A stretch of 64,000 bases of DNA from Bacillus sp. 03113. GTDB lineage: Bacteria; Bacillota; Bacilli; Bacillales; Cytobacillaceae. The notes under the pieces were generated by a model, which searched no databases, was not told the DNA's origin, and was given only the letters and a program-made list of their open reading frames with translations. The translations under genes and the position numbers were made by a program. The stretch lies in the NCBI RefSeq assembly GCF_006546985.1, contig NZ_VATK01000009.1, forward strand, positions 124,001 through 188,000, read 5' to 3'. Below, piece by piece: positions 27,611-35,717 of the stretch. The number at the start of each line of letters is the position of its first letter. Position 1 is the stretch's first letter.

Positions 27611-28447
27611 CTACTTACCTCCATAAAGTGCTTTCAGTTCCTCTTCTTTCATCGTAAAAGAATGTTTTTCTTCTGGAAAACGTTTATTCTTCACATCAGC
27701 AGTATAAGCTTGAATTGATTCCAATATAAACGGATTGACTGAATGGTATTGTTTAACAAACTTAGGGACCCGCTCAACACCATAGCCTACAATATCATGA
27801 TAGACGAGAACCTGGGCATCCACATCCAATCCAGCACCTATTCCAATCACCGGGATCGATAGGTTTTCGGATATTTCTTTTGCAAGTTGTCTTGGAACAC
27901 ATTCCAAAAGAAGCGCAAATGCCCCTGCCGCTTCACATTTCTTAGCATCTTCCAGCAATTTTTTAGCGGCTGACGCATCTTTTCCCTGCACCTTATATCC
28001 GCCTAAAACTCCGACGGATTGCGGTGTTAGCCCAAGGTGGGAACAGACAGGAATTCCTGCACTTGTCAGAGCGGCGATATGTTCGATGACTTCATCGGCA
28101 CCTTCCAGCTTCACAGCATGGGCTCCGGCTTCTTGCATTAATCTCCCGGCATGGATTAATGTATCTCTAACAGATAAATGATAGGTTAAAAACGGCATAT
28201 CCGTAACAATAAATGTATCCTTTGCTCCTCGTTTAACAGCTTTCGTGTGATGCATCATGTCTTCGAGTGTAACTGGGATTGTTGAATCGTAACCCAGAAC
28301 CACCATTCCAAGCGAATCACCAACCAAAATGACGTCAACGCCCCCTTGTTCTGCAAGTTTTGCAGAAGGATAGTCATAGGCTGTTAACATGACAATCTTT
28401 TCATTGCTTTGCTTCATTTTCAAGAAATCTGTAGTTTGTTTCATCAT
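27611..28447 (-). CDS. panB: 3-methyl-2-oxobutanoate hydroxymethyltransferase
   Basis: The protein has 278 residues. It makes ketopantoate from 2-oxoisovalerate and methylene-tetrahydrofolate, the first step of pantothenate synthesis. Motifs are [67 protein letters not shown] and [20 protein letters not shown]. panC and panD do not follow, unlike the usual Bacillus panBCD order. A long leader with a terminator lies upstream, and beyond it a birA remnant. ATG at 28447 or the adjacent ATG has GGAGGG upstream. Confidence 0.95.
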   Translation of the reverse strand: MMKQTTDFLKMKQSNEKIVMLTAYDYPSAKLAEQGGVDVILVGDSLGMVVLGYDSTIPVTLEDMMHHTKAVKRGAKDTFIVTDMPFLTYHLSVRDTLIHAGRLMQEAGAHAVKLEGADEVIEHIAALTSAGIPVCSHLGLTPQSVGVLGGYKVQGKDASAAKKLLEDAKKCEAAGAFALLLECVPRQLAKEISENLSIPVIGIGAGLDVDAQVLVYHDIVGYGVERVPKFVKQYHSVNPFILESIQAYTADVKNKRFPEEKHSFTMKEEELKALYGGK

Positions 28448-28489
28448 ATTCCCTCCTTTAATTAGGGGAGAGGTTAAACAATTCGAAGA

Positions 28490-28522
28490 GAAAATAAAAA
28501 AATCCTTCTTAAGGCAAAGGAT
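28490..28522 (-). terminator. Intrinsic terminator within the panB leader
   Basis: On the minus strand ATCCTT (28517-28522) pairs with AAGGAT (28502-28507) and is followed by TTTTTTTATTTT. It lies between the predicted promoter and the panB start, as in attenuators and riboswitch expression platforms. Confidence 0.6.
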
Positions 28523-28645
28523 CTAAAGTACTCTTTTACATGTTTCATCCCTCTGTCCCGGTCCGGCAATCGGATCTAGGCAGATACCTTTTAATATATG
28601 TACGTTACTATAAAGGTGCAGTTTCCGCGAATACTGCCCAAGCAG

Positions 28646-28674
28646 ATTATACATAATGCACAAGGTTCCTTCAA
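28646..28674 (-). promoter_or_regulatory. Predicted sigma-A promoter for panB
   Basis: On the minus strand TTGAAG (28669-28674), 17 bases and TATAAT (28646-28651) form a good promoter, with TG two bases before the -10. The transcript would carry a leader of about 190 nt. Confidence 0.6.
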
Positions 28675-28697
28675 GAGAAATCAGGGGTAAGCTATAG

Positions 28698-28802
28698 TTA
28701 AATATCAGTAAAATATACATAGTGTATCGTTCCCGTGTCATCTTCTAATTGCAATACGCCTTCATCCGTGATTCCAAGAAGGCTGGTGAACGCCGCCCCC
28801 TT
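28698..28802 (-). pseudogene. birA: 3' remnant of birA (biotin-protein ligase/repressor)
   Basis: Thirty-four residues, including LLGITDEGVLQLEDDTGTIH and ending YVYFTDI, match the C-terminal SH3-like domain of BirA (typically GITDEGVLLLED...YSADI). An in-frame stop lies just upstream and the LysR-like gene begins 10 bases further. In many Bacillus genomes birA directly precedes panB, so this is what is left of the ancestral gene after a rearrangement. Confidence 0.75.
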
Positions 28803-28812
28803 CGGCTATGTA

Positions 28813-29682
28813 TTATGGCAGTTTGTCAATGTTAGAGGTTAAGTATTCAATAAAATATTTGCTTGCAATCGGCAAACTGTTTTTATCTTTATATCCGATA
28901 GCAATTGTTCTCGTAATAGGAGGGTCAATCGGAAGCGCTACAATGTTGTAATTCGTACGGCGAAGCACTAGCTCGGCTAAAATACTGATACCCAGTCCAG
29001 CTTCTACCATTGTCATAATCGCATAATCGTCATGGATACGGTATTTTATGTTCGGTTCCAAATTGCAAGCATGAAACGCGTTCATAGGCTCACTAAAATT
29101 ACCTTGCTCTAACAAAAGATATGGCTCGTTCACTATTTCTTGCAAATTAACATAACTACGTGAGGCCAATTTATGATTTTCTGGCAGAACCACTAACCAT
29201 CTTCCACCTTTTAATGTAATTGTTTGTAATCCAGTTACGGCATCAGGAGTGATAAAGCCAAAATCTACTGCCCCAACTTTTATCCACTCCTGTATAGAAC
29301 TATAATCTCCTTGATGAAGAATAAATTGTACATTGGGATAAAACGCCTGAAACTCTTTTATAAGCTGTGGCATCCAGTGGCAGGTAATGCTTGAAATCGT
29401 ACCAATGCGGATCACTCCCGTTTCCAATCCCTTTATCTCTTTTGCTTTTTCCTGCATGGCTTGATATTGAAGAATGGTTCTTTGAATAAGTGGGTATAAA
29501 CCCTTACCCTCTAAAGTCAATTTTACTCCTACACGGGAACGATATAACAATTTAATAGATAATTCATCTTCTAACGATGAGATCATCTGGCTTATAGCGG
29601 ATTGCGTGTATCCAAGGGCTTCCGCCGCCTTGGTAAAGCTCCCGAGCTCAACAATTTTTTGAAGTGCAATATATCGATTCAT
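28813..29682 (-). CDS. LysR-family transcriptional regulator
   Basis: The protein has 289 residues. The N-terminal HTH (ALQKIVELGSFTKAAEALGYTQSAISQMISSLEDEL) is followed by a periplasmic-binding-like effector domain (GVIRIGTISSITCHWMPQLIKEF onward). It is divergent from the YbaK/MFS genes and is a plausible regulator of them. Its 3' end abuts the birA remnant, so its arrival or a deletion probably removed birA. Confidence 0.92.
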   Translation of the reverse strand: MNRYIALQKIVELGSFTKAAEALGYTQSAISQMISSLEDELSIKLLYRSRVGVKLTLEGKGLYPLIQRTILQYQAMQEKAKEIKGLETGVIRIGTISSITCHWMPQLIKEFQAFYPNVQFILHQGDYSSIQEWIKVGAVDFGFITPDAVTGLQTITLKGGRWLVVLPENHKLASRSYVNLQEIVNEPYLLLEQGNFSEPMNAFHACNLEPNIKYRIHDDYAIMTMVEAGLGISILAELVLRRTNYNIVALPIDPPITRTIAIGYKDKNSLPIASKYFIEYLTSNIDKLP

Positions 29683-29790
29683 CGTTCACAAATCACCTTT
29701 TCTAATGCTTGGATAAGAAACATTTGTTTTACTTATTTTAAAAAGGAGTATATCCTAAACATGAAAAAAACACAAGAAAAGGTGAAGAAA

Positions 29791-30279
29791 ATGTCTTTTG
29801 AAAGAGTAAAAGAATACTTTGACGGAATGGGTTTAGGCCAACGTGTCGTGGAGCGAGAACATATTGGTGATACTGTGGAGAATGCTGCAATATCTATTGG
29901 TTGTAAACCAGAACAAATTGCTAAGACCATGTCTTTTTTTGTAAATGATAAGCCGATTTTAATTGCTATGGCGGGTGACGCTAAAATTGACAACAAAAAA
30001 TATAAAGCTACTTTCCATAAGAAAGCAGCAATGATTCCTGGAGACAAAGTTGAAAGCTCTATCGGTCACATACCTGGTGCAGTTTGCCCCTTTGCGGTTA
30101 ATGAAGGTGTTGATGTGTTTTTAGATATTTCTCTTAAACGTTTTGATACAATTTATACCGCTGGAGGCAGTTTAAACAGTACCGTTACGTTATCCTTAAA
30201 CGAATTAGAGACGTTCGCTAAGCCAACGGATTGGATAGATGTATGTAAGGGCTGGTTTGTAAATAAAGACGAACAGTAA
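29791..30279 (+). CDS. YbaK/aminoacyl-tRNA deacylase-family protein
   Basis: The protein has 162 residues. The YbaK/ProX editing fold is recognised from EHIGDTVENAAISIGCKPEQIAKTMSFFV, AMAGDAKIDNKKYKATF and IGHIPGAVCPFAV. Such proteins clear mischarged tRNAs such as Ala-tRNA(Pro) or Cys-tRNA(Pro). I prefer ATG 29791 (AAGGTGA seven bases upstream) to ATG 29761, which also has AAGGAG. The open frame to 29602 overlaps the LysR gene and is not used. Confidence 0.85.
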   Translation: MSFERVKEYFDGMGLGQRVVEREHIGDTVENAAISIGCKPEQIAKTMSFFVNDKPILIAMAGDAKIDNKKYKATFHKKAAMIPGDKVESSIGHIPGAVCPFAVNEGVDVFLDISLKRFDTIYTAGGSLNSTVTLSLNELETFAKPTDWIDVCKGWFVNKDEQ

Positions 30280-30403
30280 AAAGGCAACACAAACTGGTAA
30301 AAATATAATGGTTTAACTAACAGGGACGAACTGCTAGTGTGGTCGTAAGGAATCCTGACGAAGGGTGGGGTGGGATTCATATTTTGAAATGGAGGAATCA
30401 CCT

Positions 30404-31624
30404 ATGGCAGATAGCCAAACTAGAATAATAGAATCCGAGCATGGATTTAATCGACCAATTCCCGAGTGGAAGTTTTCTTTTATTGCTTGGTTATTCGCTT
30501 TTTGCGCAGTATTTATAATTTCTAATGTATATACAATGATTCCAATTATTACTGATGTTTCTCAAGCATTACATGTGTCAACTAGCGCAGCTTTCTGGGC
30601 TAGCAGTATTTTCGCGATTTTTTATGCGTTTGGCTTTTTAGTATTTGGCCCATTATCTGATAAATTAGGACGAAAACAAGTGATCGTCTATGGTCTTCTA
30701 TTTTTAACAATCACGACTTTTTCTATTGGTTTTGTTCATAATATCGTAATCATTATCGTGTTGCGTGCGATACAAGGATTTTTTGCTGCTACCTTTCAAC
30801 CTGTAGCACTAGCTTATGTATTTGAAACATACCCTTCTGAAAAAAAGGGAACAACCATTTCTATAATCAGTACCGGATTTCTTATAGCAGCAATCGTTGG
30901 CCAGTTAATTAGTTCGTGGGTGACCAGGCACTTTGGTTGGTCGAACGTATTTATAGTATTCGGGATCATATACTTGCTTGCTCTTATTGTAGTATGGAAA
31001 ATACTACCTTATACAAAAAAACAAAAAAAGAATATGCATTTATTAGCAGCATGGAAACAAATGTTTAGATTACTATTGAATCCGAAGTTAGTTGGAGCAT
31101 ACTTTATTACTTTTACGTTATGCCTCTCCTTCGTTGGGATGTGCGCCTCCATGGGGAATTACTTGATTGAGACATATAGGCTATCGGCTCACCAGGTCTT
31201 TCAAATTCGTTGTTTAGGAGTTATAGGAATGACATTATCTCTACTAACTGGTAAATTAATTGCTCAGTTTGGTTTAAAGAGCGTTTTGGTGGGTGGATTG
31301 ATAACGGCTGCTGGGGGTATGTTACTCGAATCGATGATGTCAAATGTGAATTTAATCGCTATTTTTTCCGTAGTTTTTGTAGCAGGACTTTCGATTTCAA
31401 TATCAACGTTAATTCAGGTGGTTGGAATTTTAGGTGATCAGGCAAAAAGTAGTGCCGCAGTGCTCTATGCTCTCCTTTTAAATTTAGGAGCAAGTGCTGG
31501 TCCGTTGATTCTTAATTTTGGGGATTTTAGGATTGTTACTTTAATATTGGCCGGAATCCTAACTGTTTCAATGATTATTTCAGGAACCTTAAAAATATCA
31601 GGCGAACAGATAAAATCTAATTAA
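30404..31624 (+). CDS. MFS transporter (drug/metabolite efflux type)
   Basis: The protein has 406 residues and 12 predicted membrane helices. The motif between helices 2 and 3 is FGPLSDKLGRKQVIVYGL, and helix 4 has LRAIQGFFAATFQPVALAYV, typical of DHA1-type efflux carriers. The start is ATG at 30404 with GGAGG upstream; the open frame begins 39 bases earlier. It precedes the lrgA/lrgB pair by 43 bases, so co-transcription is likely. The substrate is unknown. Confidence 0.88.
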   Translation: MADSQTRIIESEHGFNRPIPEWKFSFIAWLFAFCAVFIISNVYTMIPIITDVSQALHVSTSAAFWASSIFAIFYAFGFLVFGPLSDKLGRKQVIVYGLLFLTITTFSIGFVHNIVIIIVLRAIQGFFAATFQPVALAYVFETYPSEKKGTTISIISTGFLIAAIVGQLISSWVTRHFGWSNVFIVFGIIYLLALIVVWKILPYTKKQKKNMHLLAAWKQMFRLLLNPKLVGAYFITFTLCLSFVGMCASMGNYLIETYRLSAHQVFQIRCLGVIGMTLSLLTGKLIAQFGLKSVLVGGLITAAGGMLLESMMSNVNLIAIFSVVFVAGLSISISTLIQVVGILGDQAKSSAAVLYALLLNLGASAGPLILNFGDFRIVTLILAGILTVSMIISGTLKISGEQIKSN

Positions 31625-31667
31625 TATTATTTGAAAACTTGAATTTGAAGGTAGTGAAAATTCGAAC

Positions 31668-32075
31668 ATGAAGTTACTAAAAATATGCGTTCAAATACTA
31701 TTATTATATGGCTTTTTATTAGTAGGAGAATGGCTGCAGCATCTTTTGAACATATCTATTTCCGGCAGTATTATCGGCATGATTTTACTATTTATAGCTT
31801 TAACTTTTAAAATCATCCCGGAAAAATGGATCGCACAAGGCTCAGGGTTCTTAATATCCATAATATCTTTATTATTAGTACCTAGTCTATCAGGATTAAT
31901 TCAGTTTCCAATCTTGTTTTCTAAATTAGGATTGATGTTATTAATTACGATCATTCTTAGTACCATTTTAATGATTCTTTCAGGAGGTTGGACTAGTCAA
32001 TTTTTAGGGGGAAAGCGAAAGGGAGCAGAAAGCAATGGAGCAATTATTAAAAGCAGCCATCATAATCGTCATTAA
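31668..32075 (+). CDS. LrgA/CidA-family holin-like protein
   Basis: This small membrane protein has 135 residues and four helices. The family signature is GFLLVGEWLQHLLNISISGSIIGMILLFIAL followed by FLISIISLLLVPSLSGLI. LrgA/CidA proteins influence murein hydrolase activity or carry small metabolites such as pyruvate or glycolate. The gene overlaps the LrgB-like gene by 41 bases. Confidence 0.9.
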   Translation: MKLLKICVQILLLYGFLLVGEWLQHLLNISISGSIIGMILLFIALTFKIIPEKWIAQGSGFLISIISLLLVPSLSGLIQFPILFSKLGLMLLITIILSTILMILSGGWTSQFLGGKRKGAESNGAIIKSSHHNRH

Positions 32076-32727
32076 TGTGATGATCTTTTTGTTGATGCGT
32101 AAAGTATATCAAAAATTTCATCTAGCCATTCTTAACTCAGTTATTACTACAACCATGATTATTATTTTGTTCATGTTAATATTCCGTATTCCCTATGAAA
32201 CTTATATGTTGGGAGGTAATTGGATTAATTCTCTATTAGGCCCAGCAGTTATTTCATTTGCTTTCCCCTTATATCTTCATAGGAAACTGTTGCTTAAGTA
32301 TCTGTTGCCTATCATTTTAGGAGTCACAGTGGCTACATTTGTTGGAATGATAAGTGGGGTTTTAATCATGAATCTATTTGGGATTGAAAAAGAATTTGTC
32401 CTGTCGATGATACCTAAAGCATTAACAATACCAGTGGCGGTGCAGGTAGCAAATACACTGGGTGGTATGGGATTGATTACTGCAGTATTTACGATGTTTG
32501 CCGGGTATTCTGGCATTATTTTCGGTCCTATTATTTTAAGAGTTTTTAGGATTCATAGTGAAATTGGCATTGGTGTAGGTCTAGGATCAGCATCTCAAGC
32601 TGTAGGGGTAGCAAAAGCATTAGAGCATAGTGAGCTAAGTGGCTCAGTCGGATCTGTTTCGATGGCTTTGACTGCAGTAGTGGGCTCTTTAATTGCACCC
32701 TTCATTCCTATTATTTTTGGTCTATAG
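32035..32727 (+). CDS. LrgB/CidB-family membrane protein
   Basis: The protein has 230 residues and multiple membrane helices. It contains LGPAVISFAFPLYLHRKLLLKY, MIPKALTIPVAVQVANTLGG and GVGLGSASQAVGVAKALE, the conserved LrgB regions. It pairs with LrgA. AAAGGGAG precedes the ATG inside the lrgA-like gene. Neighbouring MFS and aminotransferase genes suggest a metabolite-export unit rather than autolysis control; that is inference. Confidence 0.92.
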   Translation: MEQLLKAAIIIVINVMIFLLMRKVYQKFHLAILNSVITTTMIIILFMLIFRIPYETYMLGGNWINSLLGPAVISFAFPLYLHRKLLLKYLLPIILGVTVATFVGMISGVLIMNLFGIEKEFVLSMIPKALTIPVAVQVANTLGGMGLITAVFTMFAGYSGIIFGPIILRVFRIHSEIGIGVGLGSASQAVGVAKALEHSELSGSVGSVSMALTAVVGSLIAPFIPIIFGL

Positions 32728-32852
32728 GTTAAAAATGTATTATAGATGCCCATTATAAGTATTTAATGATAGATGAAAAGTAAATGAAGTTGATAAAACA
32801 TTTGATATACCTCGTACTTTCACAAAAATATTTCCATAAGGAGTAGATAGAA

Positions 32853-34055
32853 ATGAACAATAAGTTTGCAAAGAGAGCTAGTTTCGTTAATTCTTCTGAA
32901 ACACGTGAAATATTAAAAATAACAGCAAGACCTGAAGTCATTTCTTTTGCAGGAGGACTTCCAGCTCCAGAGCTTTTTCCTGTAGAAGCGATTAAAACTG
33001 CATGTGAAGCTGTATTAAATGAAATGGGACCAGCTTCTCTTCAATATAGTATGACAGAAGGATATATTCCTTTAAGGGAAGCTATTTGTAAAAGAATGAA
33101 GGAGATTGGAATAGATTCTTCTCTTGAACAAGTTATTATCACATCAGGGTCCCAACAAGCAATAGACCTTACTGGAAAACTCTTCATTAATGAAGGCGAT
33201 ACTATTATTTGCGAGAGTCCAACCTATCTTGCAGCGATTAATGCCTTTAAAGTATATGATGCGAATTTTGTTGAAGTAGCAATGGATGATGATGGCATGA
33301 TTATGGAAGAGTTAGAGAAAAAGCTGCAAGAGCATCCCGAAACAAAATTCATCTATACCATCCCAGATTTTCAAAATCCTACAGGTCGAACAATGAAGCT
33401 CGAAAGAAGAAAAAGATTAATAGAGCTTGCTAATCAATATGATGTACTAATTATAGAAGATAATCCTTATGGCGCTGTGAGATTCGCTGGGAAAGAACTT
33501 CCGCCTTTGAAACATTTAGACACAGAGGGTAGAGTGATTTATCTCAGTACTTTTTCTAAAGTATTCTCTCCTGGGCTTCGACTTGGTTGGATTTGTGCAG
33601 ACAAAGTCTTTATTGATAAATACGTAGCTTTTAAGCAATCAGCTGACTTACATACAGACAGCTTTGCTCAAATGATTACAGCCAAATATATAGAACTTTA
33701 CGATATGGATGCACATATTGAAAAAATTAAAGCAGTATATAAAGAAAGAAGCACCGTCATGTTTTCTTGCATCGAAGAATTTTTCCCTAAAAATGTATCC
33801 TATAGTACACCAGAGGGTGGATTATTTATTTGGATAGAGCTTCCGGAATCTGTTGATTCTAGGGAAATATTCACGGAGTGCTTAAAAAATAATGTAGCTT
33901 TTGTTCCTGGTATTCCATTTTTCCCACATGGCACAAAGAAGAATACCTTGCGTCTAAATTACTCGAACATGTCTAAAGACCGAATCATTGAAGGGATGAA
34001 GCGCATTGGTGAGGTATTACATCGTGAATTAAAAGAAGAGACAGCATCTTTATAA
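32853..34055 (+). CDS. PLP-dependent aminotransferase, class I/II (LysN/ARO8-like), second copy
   Basis: The protein has 400 residues and is clearly paralogous to the enzyme at 3523-4710 along its full length. Landmarks are SFAGGLPAPELFP, DFQNPTGRTM, IIEDNPYGAVRF and the PLP lysine Lys236 in YLSTFSKVFSPGLRLGW. It converts amino acids to 2-oxo acids with 2-oxoglutarate or similar acceptors. AAGGAG lies upstream of ATG. It may belong with the upstream MFS-lrgA-lrgB genes. Confidence 0.9.
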   Translation: MNNKFAKRASFVNSSETREILKITARPEVISFAGGLPAPELFPVEAIKTACEAVLNEMGPASLQYSMTEGYIPLREAICKRMKEIGIDSSLEQVIITSGSQQAIDLTGKLFINEGDTIICESPTYLAAINAFKVYDANFVEVAMDDDGMIMEELEKKLQEHPETKFIYTIPDFQNPTGRTMKLERRKRLIELANQYDVLIIEDNPYGAVRFAGKELPPLKHLDTEGRVIYLSTFSKVFSPGLRLGWICADKVFIDKYVAFKQSADLHTDSFAQMITAKYIELYDMDAHIEKIKAVYKERSTVMFSCIEEFFPKNVSYSTPEGGLFIWIELPESVDSREIFTECLKNNVAFVPGIPFFPHGTKKNTLRLNYSNMSKDRIIEGMKRIGEVLHRELKEETASL

Positions 34056-34070
34056 AGTTATTCAAAAATA

Positions 34071-34096
34071 GCGCATTTCTGTAGTATGAAATGCGC
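34071..34096 (+). terminator. Hairpin after the aminotransferase gene
   Basis: GCGCATTTC (34071-34079) and GAAATGCGC (34088-34096) pair perfectly. The following sequence lacks a T-run, so termination may be partial. Confidence 0.5.
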
Positions 34097-34185
34097 CTAC
34101 TTATAATAAAGAAATCAAAAGGAAACACCATTCGATCTAGAATACTTTTAAAAAAATTTCAACTAATTCAGAACTCAAATCACAA

Positions 34186-34253
34186 TTTAAAGCATAAGTT
34201 TGTCACTAATATGTTTAAAGCATAAGTTTGTCACTAATATGTTTAAAGCATAA
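34186..34253. repeat. Tandem 28-bp repeat (2.4 copies) beside ssrA
   Basis: The 28-base unit at 34186-34213 starts TTTAAAGCATAAG and ends CACTAATATG. It is repeated exactly at 34214-34241, and the first 12 bases occur again at 34242-34253. The third partial copy forms one arm of the hairpin at 34243-34283. Confidence 0.85.
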
Positions 34254-34283
34254 AGATGTAATGATGACATTTTTATGCTTTAA
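34243..34283 (-). terminator. Hairpin downstream of ssrA
   Basis: TTAAAGCATAAA at 34243 pairs with TTTTATGCTTTAA ending at 34283, with ATGT/ACAT pairs inside. It lies about 36 bases beyond the tmRNA 3' end and could end or stabilise the precursor. No clear T-run follows on the minus strand. Confidence 0.4.
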
Positions 34284-34335
34284 GTCACAATAAAATAAAA
34301 ATCCACCCTACATATGTATGGTGGAGACGGTGGGA

Positions 34336-34615
34336 CGTGCTATTCCATGCTTTCGTCATGGCACTGACTATATCTTGAACCTGCTTGAAAACAGGTCCTT
34401 CGGCGTGTTATGCGGAACTTATATTTACCTCAATTTATCAGGCAGAGTTTCGCATCCTAGTACTACCTTACAGGCAGCCTATAAGTCGATACACGGCTGT
34501 TGGATTGCTCCACATACCGCTCGGCATTGCCTTATCGCGTGTTTCAGCGACTTAGGTTTCACCGATAAAGCCGAATTTTCACTTGTGTGTTGCCACACAA
34601 GGCGACTAATTACTA
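34336..34615 (-). ncRNA. Group I intron in the tmRNA T-loop
   Basis: This is a 280-nt insertion between ...GGGTTCGAT and TCCCAC... of the T-arm. The upstream exon ends in T and the intron ends in G, as group I splicing requires. Near the 3' end AAGATATAGTC (34366-34376) matches the typical P7 3' strand. There is no homing endonuclease. Splice sites are deduced from T-arm reconstruction; secondary structure was not computed. Confidence 0.85.
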
Positions 34616-34833
34616 ATCGAACCCACGTCCAGAAATATCGGCACTTAAGCTTCTACGAGTGTAGTCGACATATTCGCGATTCGCCGCAACATCTGCCTAT
34701 CGACAGGCGCCCGAGCGGCTAGTCTGGTTATTCTCTTCCTTCATCCTCAGACGGTGGAATCCGGCGTAGCCCACTTAAAGTGAGTCCCTTACCCTACCAC
34801 ATGGGCGATGGAGGGAGGAACCGCTAAGCGCTA

Positions 34834-34869
34834 TTAAGCAGCTAAAGCGAAAGAGTTTTGTTTTTTGCC
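34834..34869 (-). CDS. tmRNA proteolysis tag
   Basis: GGC AAA AAA CAA AAC TCT and onward encodes GKKQNSFALAA then TAA TAG. With the alanine charged on tmRNA the tag is AGKKQNSFALAA, ending in the ALAA degron read by ClpXP and related proteases. Confidence 0.9.
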   Translation of the reverse strand, partial: GKKQNSFALAA

Positions 34870-35069
34870 AGTTATAGGCTTTGACGTTTTAACGAGGCCG
34901 ATCCCCTCGACTCGCAACCTAAGCTCGAACTACCCCTGTCGAATCCGTAGCGTCCCCGTATAAGAAATTGGTTATGAATAGGATTCAATAACCTCATTAT
35001 TCTCGGATATCTTCCGGATGCTCAGATAGATGAGCTAAAGTTTTTTGCCACTCTGAGGTGACATGACTT

Positions 35070-35097
35070 ATTATAGCATAGTAAAAGAAAATTACAA
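35070..35097 (-). promoter_or_regulatory. Possible ssrA promoter
   Basis: On the minus strand TTGTAA (35092-35097), 16 bases and TATAAT (35070-35075) precede the mature tmRNA 5' end by about 110 bases, which would leave a 5' leader for RNase P to remove. Confidence 0.4.
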
Positions 35098-35126
35098 TTG
35101 TAAACTTTTGGATAACTATTTGTTTA

Positions 35127-35594
35127 TTATATTTTTTGTCTCTCACGAAACGCACGTTCAATGTCTCGTTTTGCCTCTTTTTTCTTTAAATCCTCACGTT
35201 TATCGTATTTCTTTTTCCCTCTTGCAAGTCCAACAAGTACTTTAGCATAGCCGTTTTTTAAATACAGCTTCAATGGTACTAATGAATATCCAACCTCTTT
35301 CGTATCCCCAATAAGCTTTGCTATTTGTTTTTTGTGTAAAAGCAGCTTTCTTGTTCGTAAAGGGTCATGGTTATAGCGGTTTCCTTGTTCATATGGACTG
35401 ACGTGCATACTATATAGGAATACTTCCCCGTTTTGAATACGAGCATAGGAATCCTTTAGATTGACTCTTCCACCTCGGATTGACTTAATCTCTGTACCTT
35501 GAAGGACAATCCCAGCTTCGTACGTTTCTTCGATAAAATAATCGTGATTCGCTTTTTTGTTTTGTGCGATCACTTTTCCTTCTCCTTTTGGCAT
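35127..35594 (-). CDS. smpB: SsrA-binding protein SmpB
   Basis: The protein has 155 residues. It has the SmpB beta-barrel ([59 protein letters not shown]) and the basic C-terminal tail [22 protein letters not shown] that folds in the empty mRNA channel. It delivers tmRNA to stalled ribosomes. It is next to ssrA and downstream of rnr, the usual Bacillus order. Its ribosome-binding region is an 11-base G run. Confidence 0.96.
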   Translation of the reverse strand: MPKGEGKVIAQNKKANHDYFIEETYEAGIVLQGTEIKSIRGGRVNLKDSYARIQNGEVFLYSMHVSPYEQGNRYNHDPLRTRKLLLHKKQIAKLIGDTKEVGYSLVPLKLYLKNGYAKVLVGLARGKKKYDKREDLKKKEAKRDIERAFRERQKI

Positions 35595-35601
35595 ACGGCT
35601 T

Positions 35602-35612
35602 CCCCCCCCCCC
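35602..35612 (-). promoter_or_regulatory. Homopolymeric G11 tract as smpB ribosome-binding region
   Basis: On the minus strand eleven consecutive G lie seven bases before the smpB ATG, where the Shine-Dalgarno sequence should be. Such runs slip in replication and in sequencing, so the length could vary. Confidence 0.6.
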
Positions 35613-35717
35613 GACCTTGATCTATTTTAACAAACTTTTCTTTCTCCGACAAACGATGAGGCCAAGCCTAAGAGAAGGGAAGAATATTTCTCTCCCTTCC
35701 CGATCTTTCATAAAAAT

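Larger units (their letters stand above)
34319..34957 (-). ncRNA. ssrA: tmRNA (ssrA), interrupted by a group I intron
   Basis: The 5' end GGGGACGCTACGGATTCGAC (from 34957) and the 3' end CCCACCGTCTCCACCA (to 34319) are the standard tmRNA termini, with CCA encoded. The tag frame is at 34834-34869. The gene spans 639 bases, about 280 more than usual. Splicing out 34336-34615 gives 359 nt and rebuilds the T-arm as GTGGG, loop TTCGATT, CCCAC. smpB lies upstream in the same orientation. tmRNA with SmpB rescues stalled ribosomes. Confidence 0.95.

Noticed and set aside
28448-28697. T-box leader for panB
   Set aside because: No T-box core such as GGGTGGNACCGCG is visible.
28523-28741. Minus-strand open frame of 72 codons upstream of panB
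   Set aside because: It spans the promoter and leader in a different frame from the birA remnant, and has no ribosome site or family resemblance.
34186-34253. CRISPR array
   Set aside because: The 28-base units are directly tandem with no spacers, and there are no cas genes.
34318-34722. Plus-strand open frame of 134 codons
   Set aside because: It lies antisense to tmRNA and its intron; its codon use is unlike its neighbours and no ribosome site is present.
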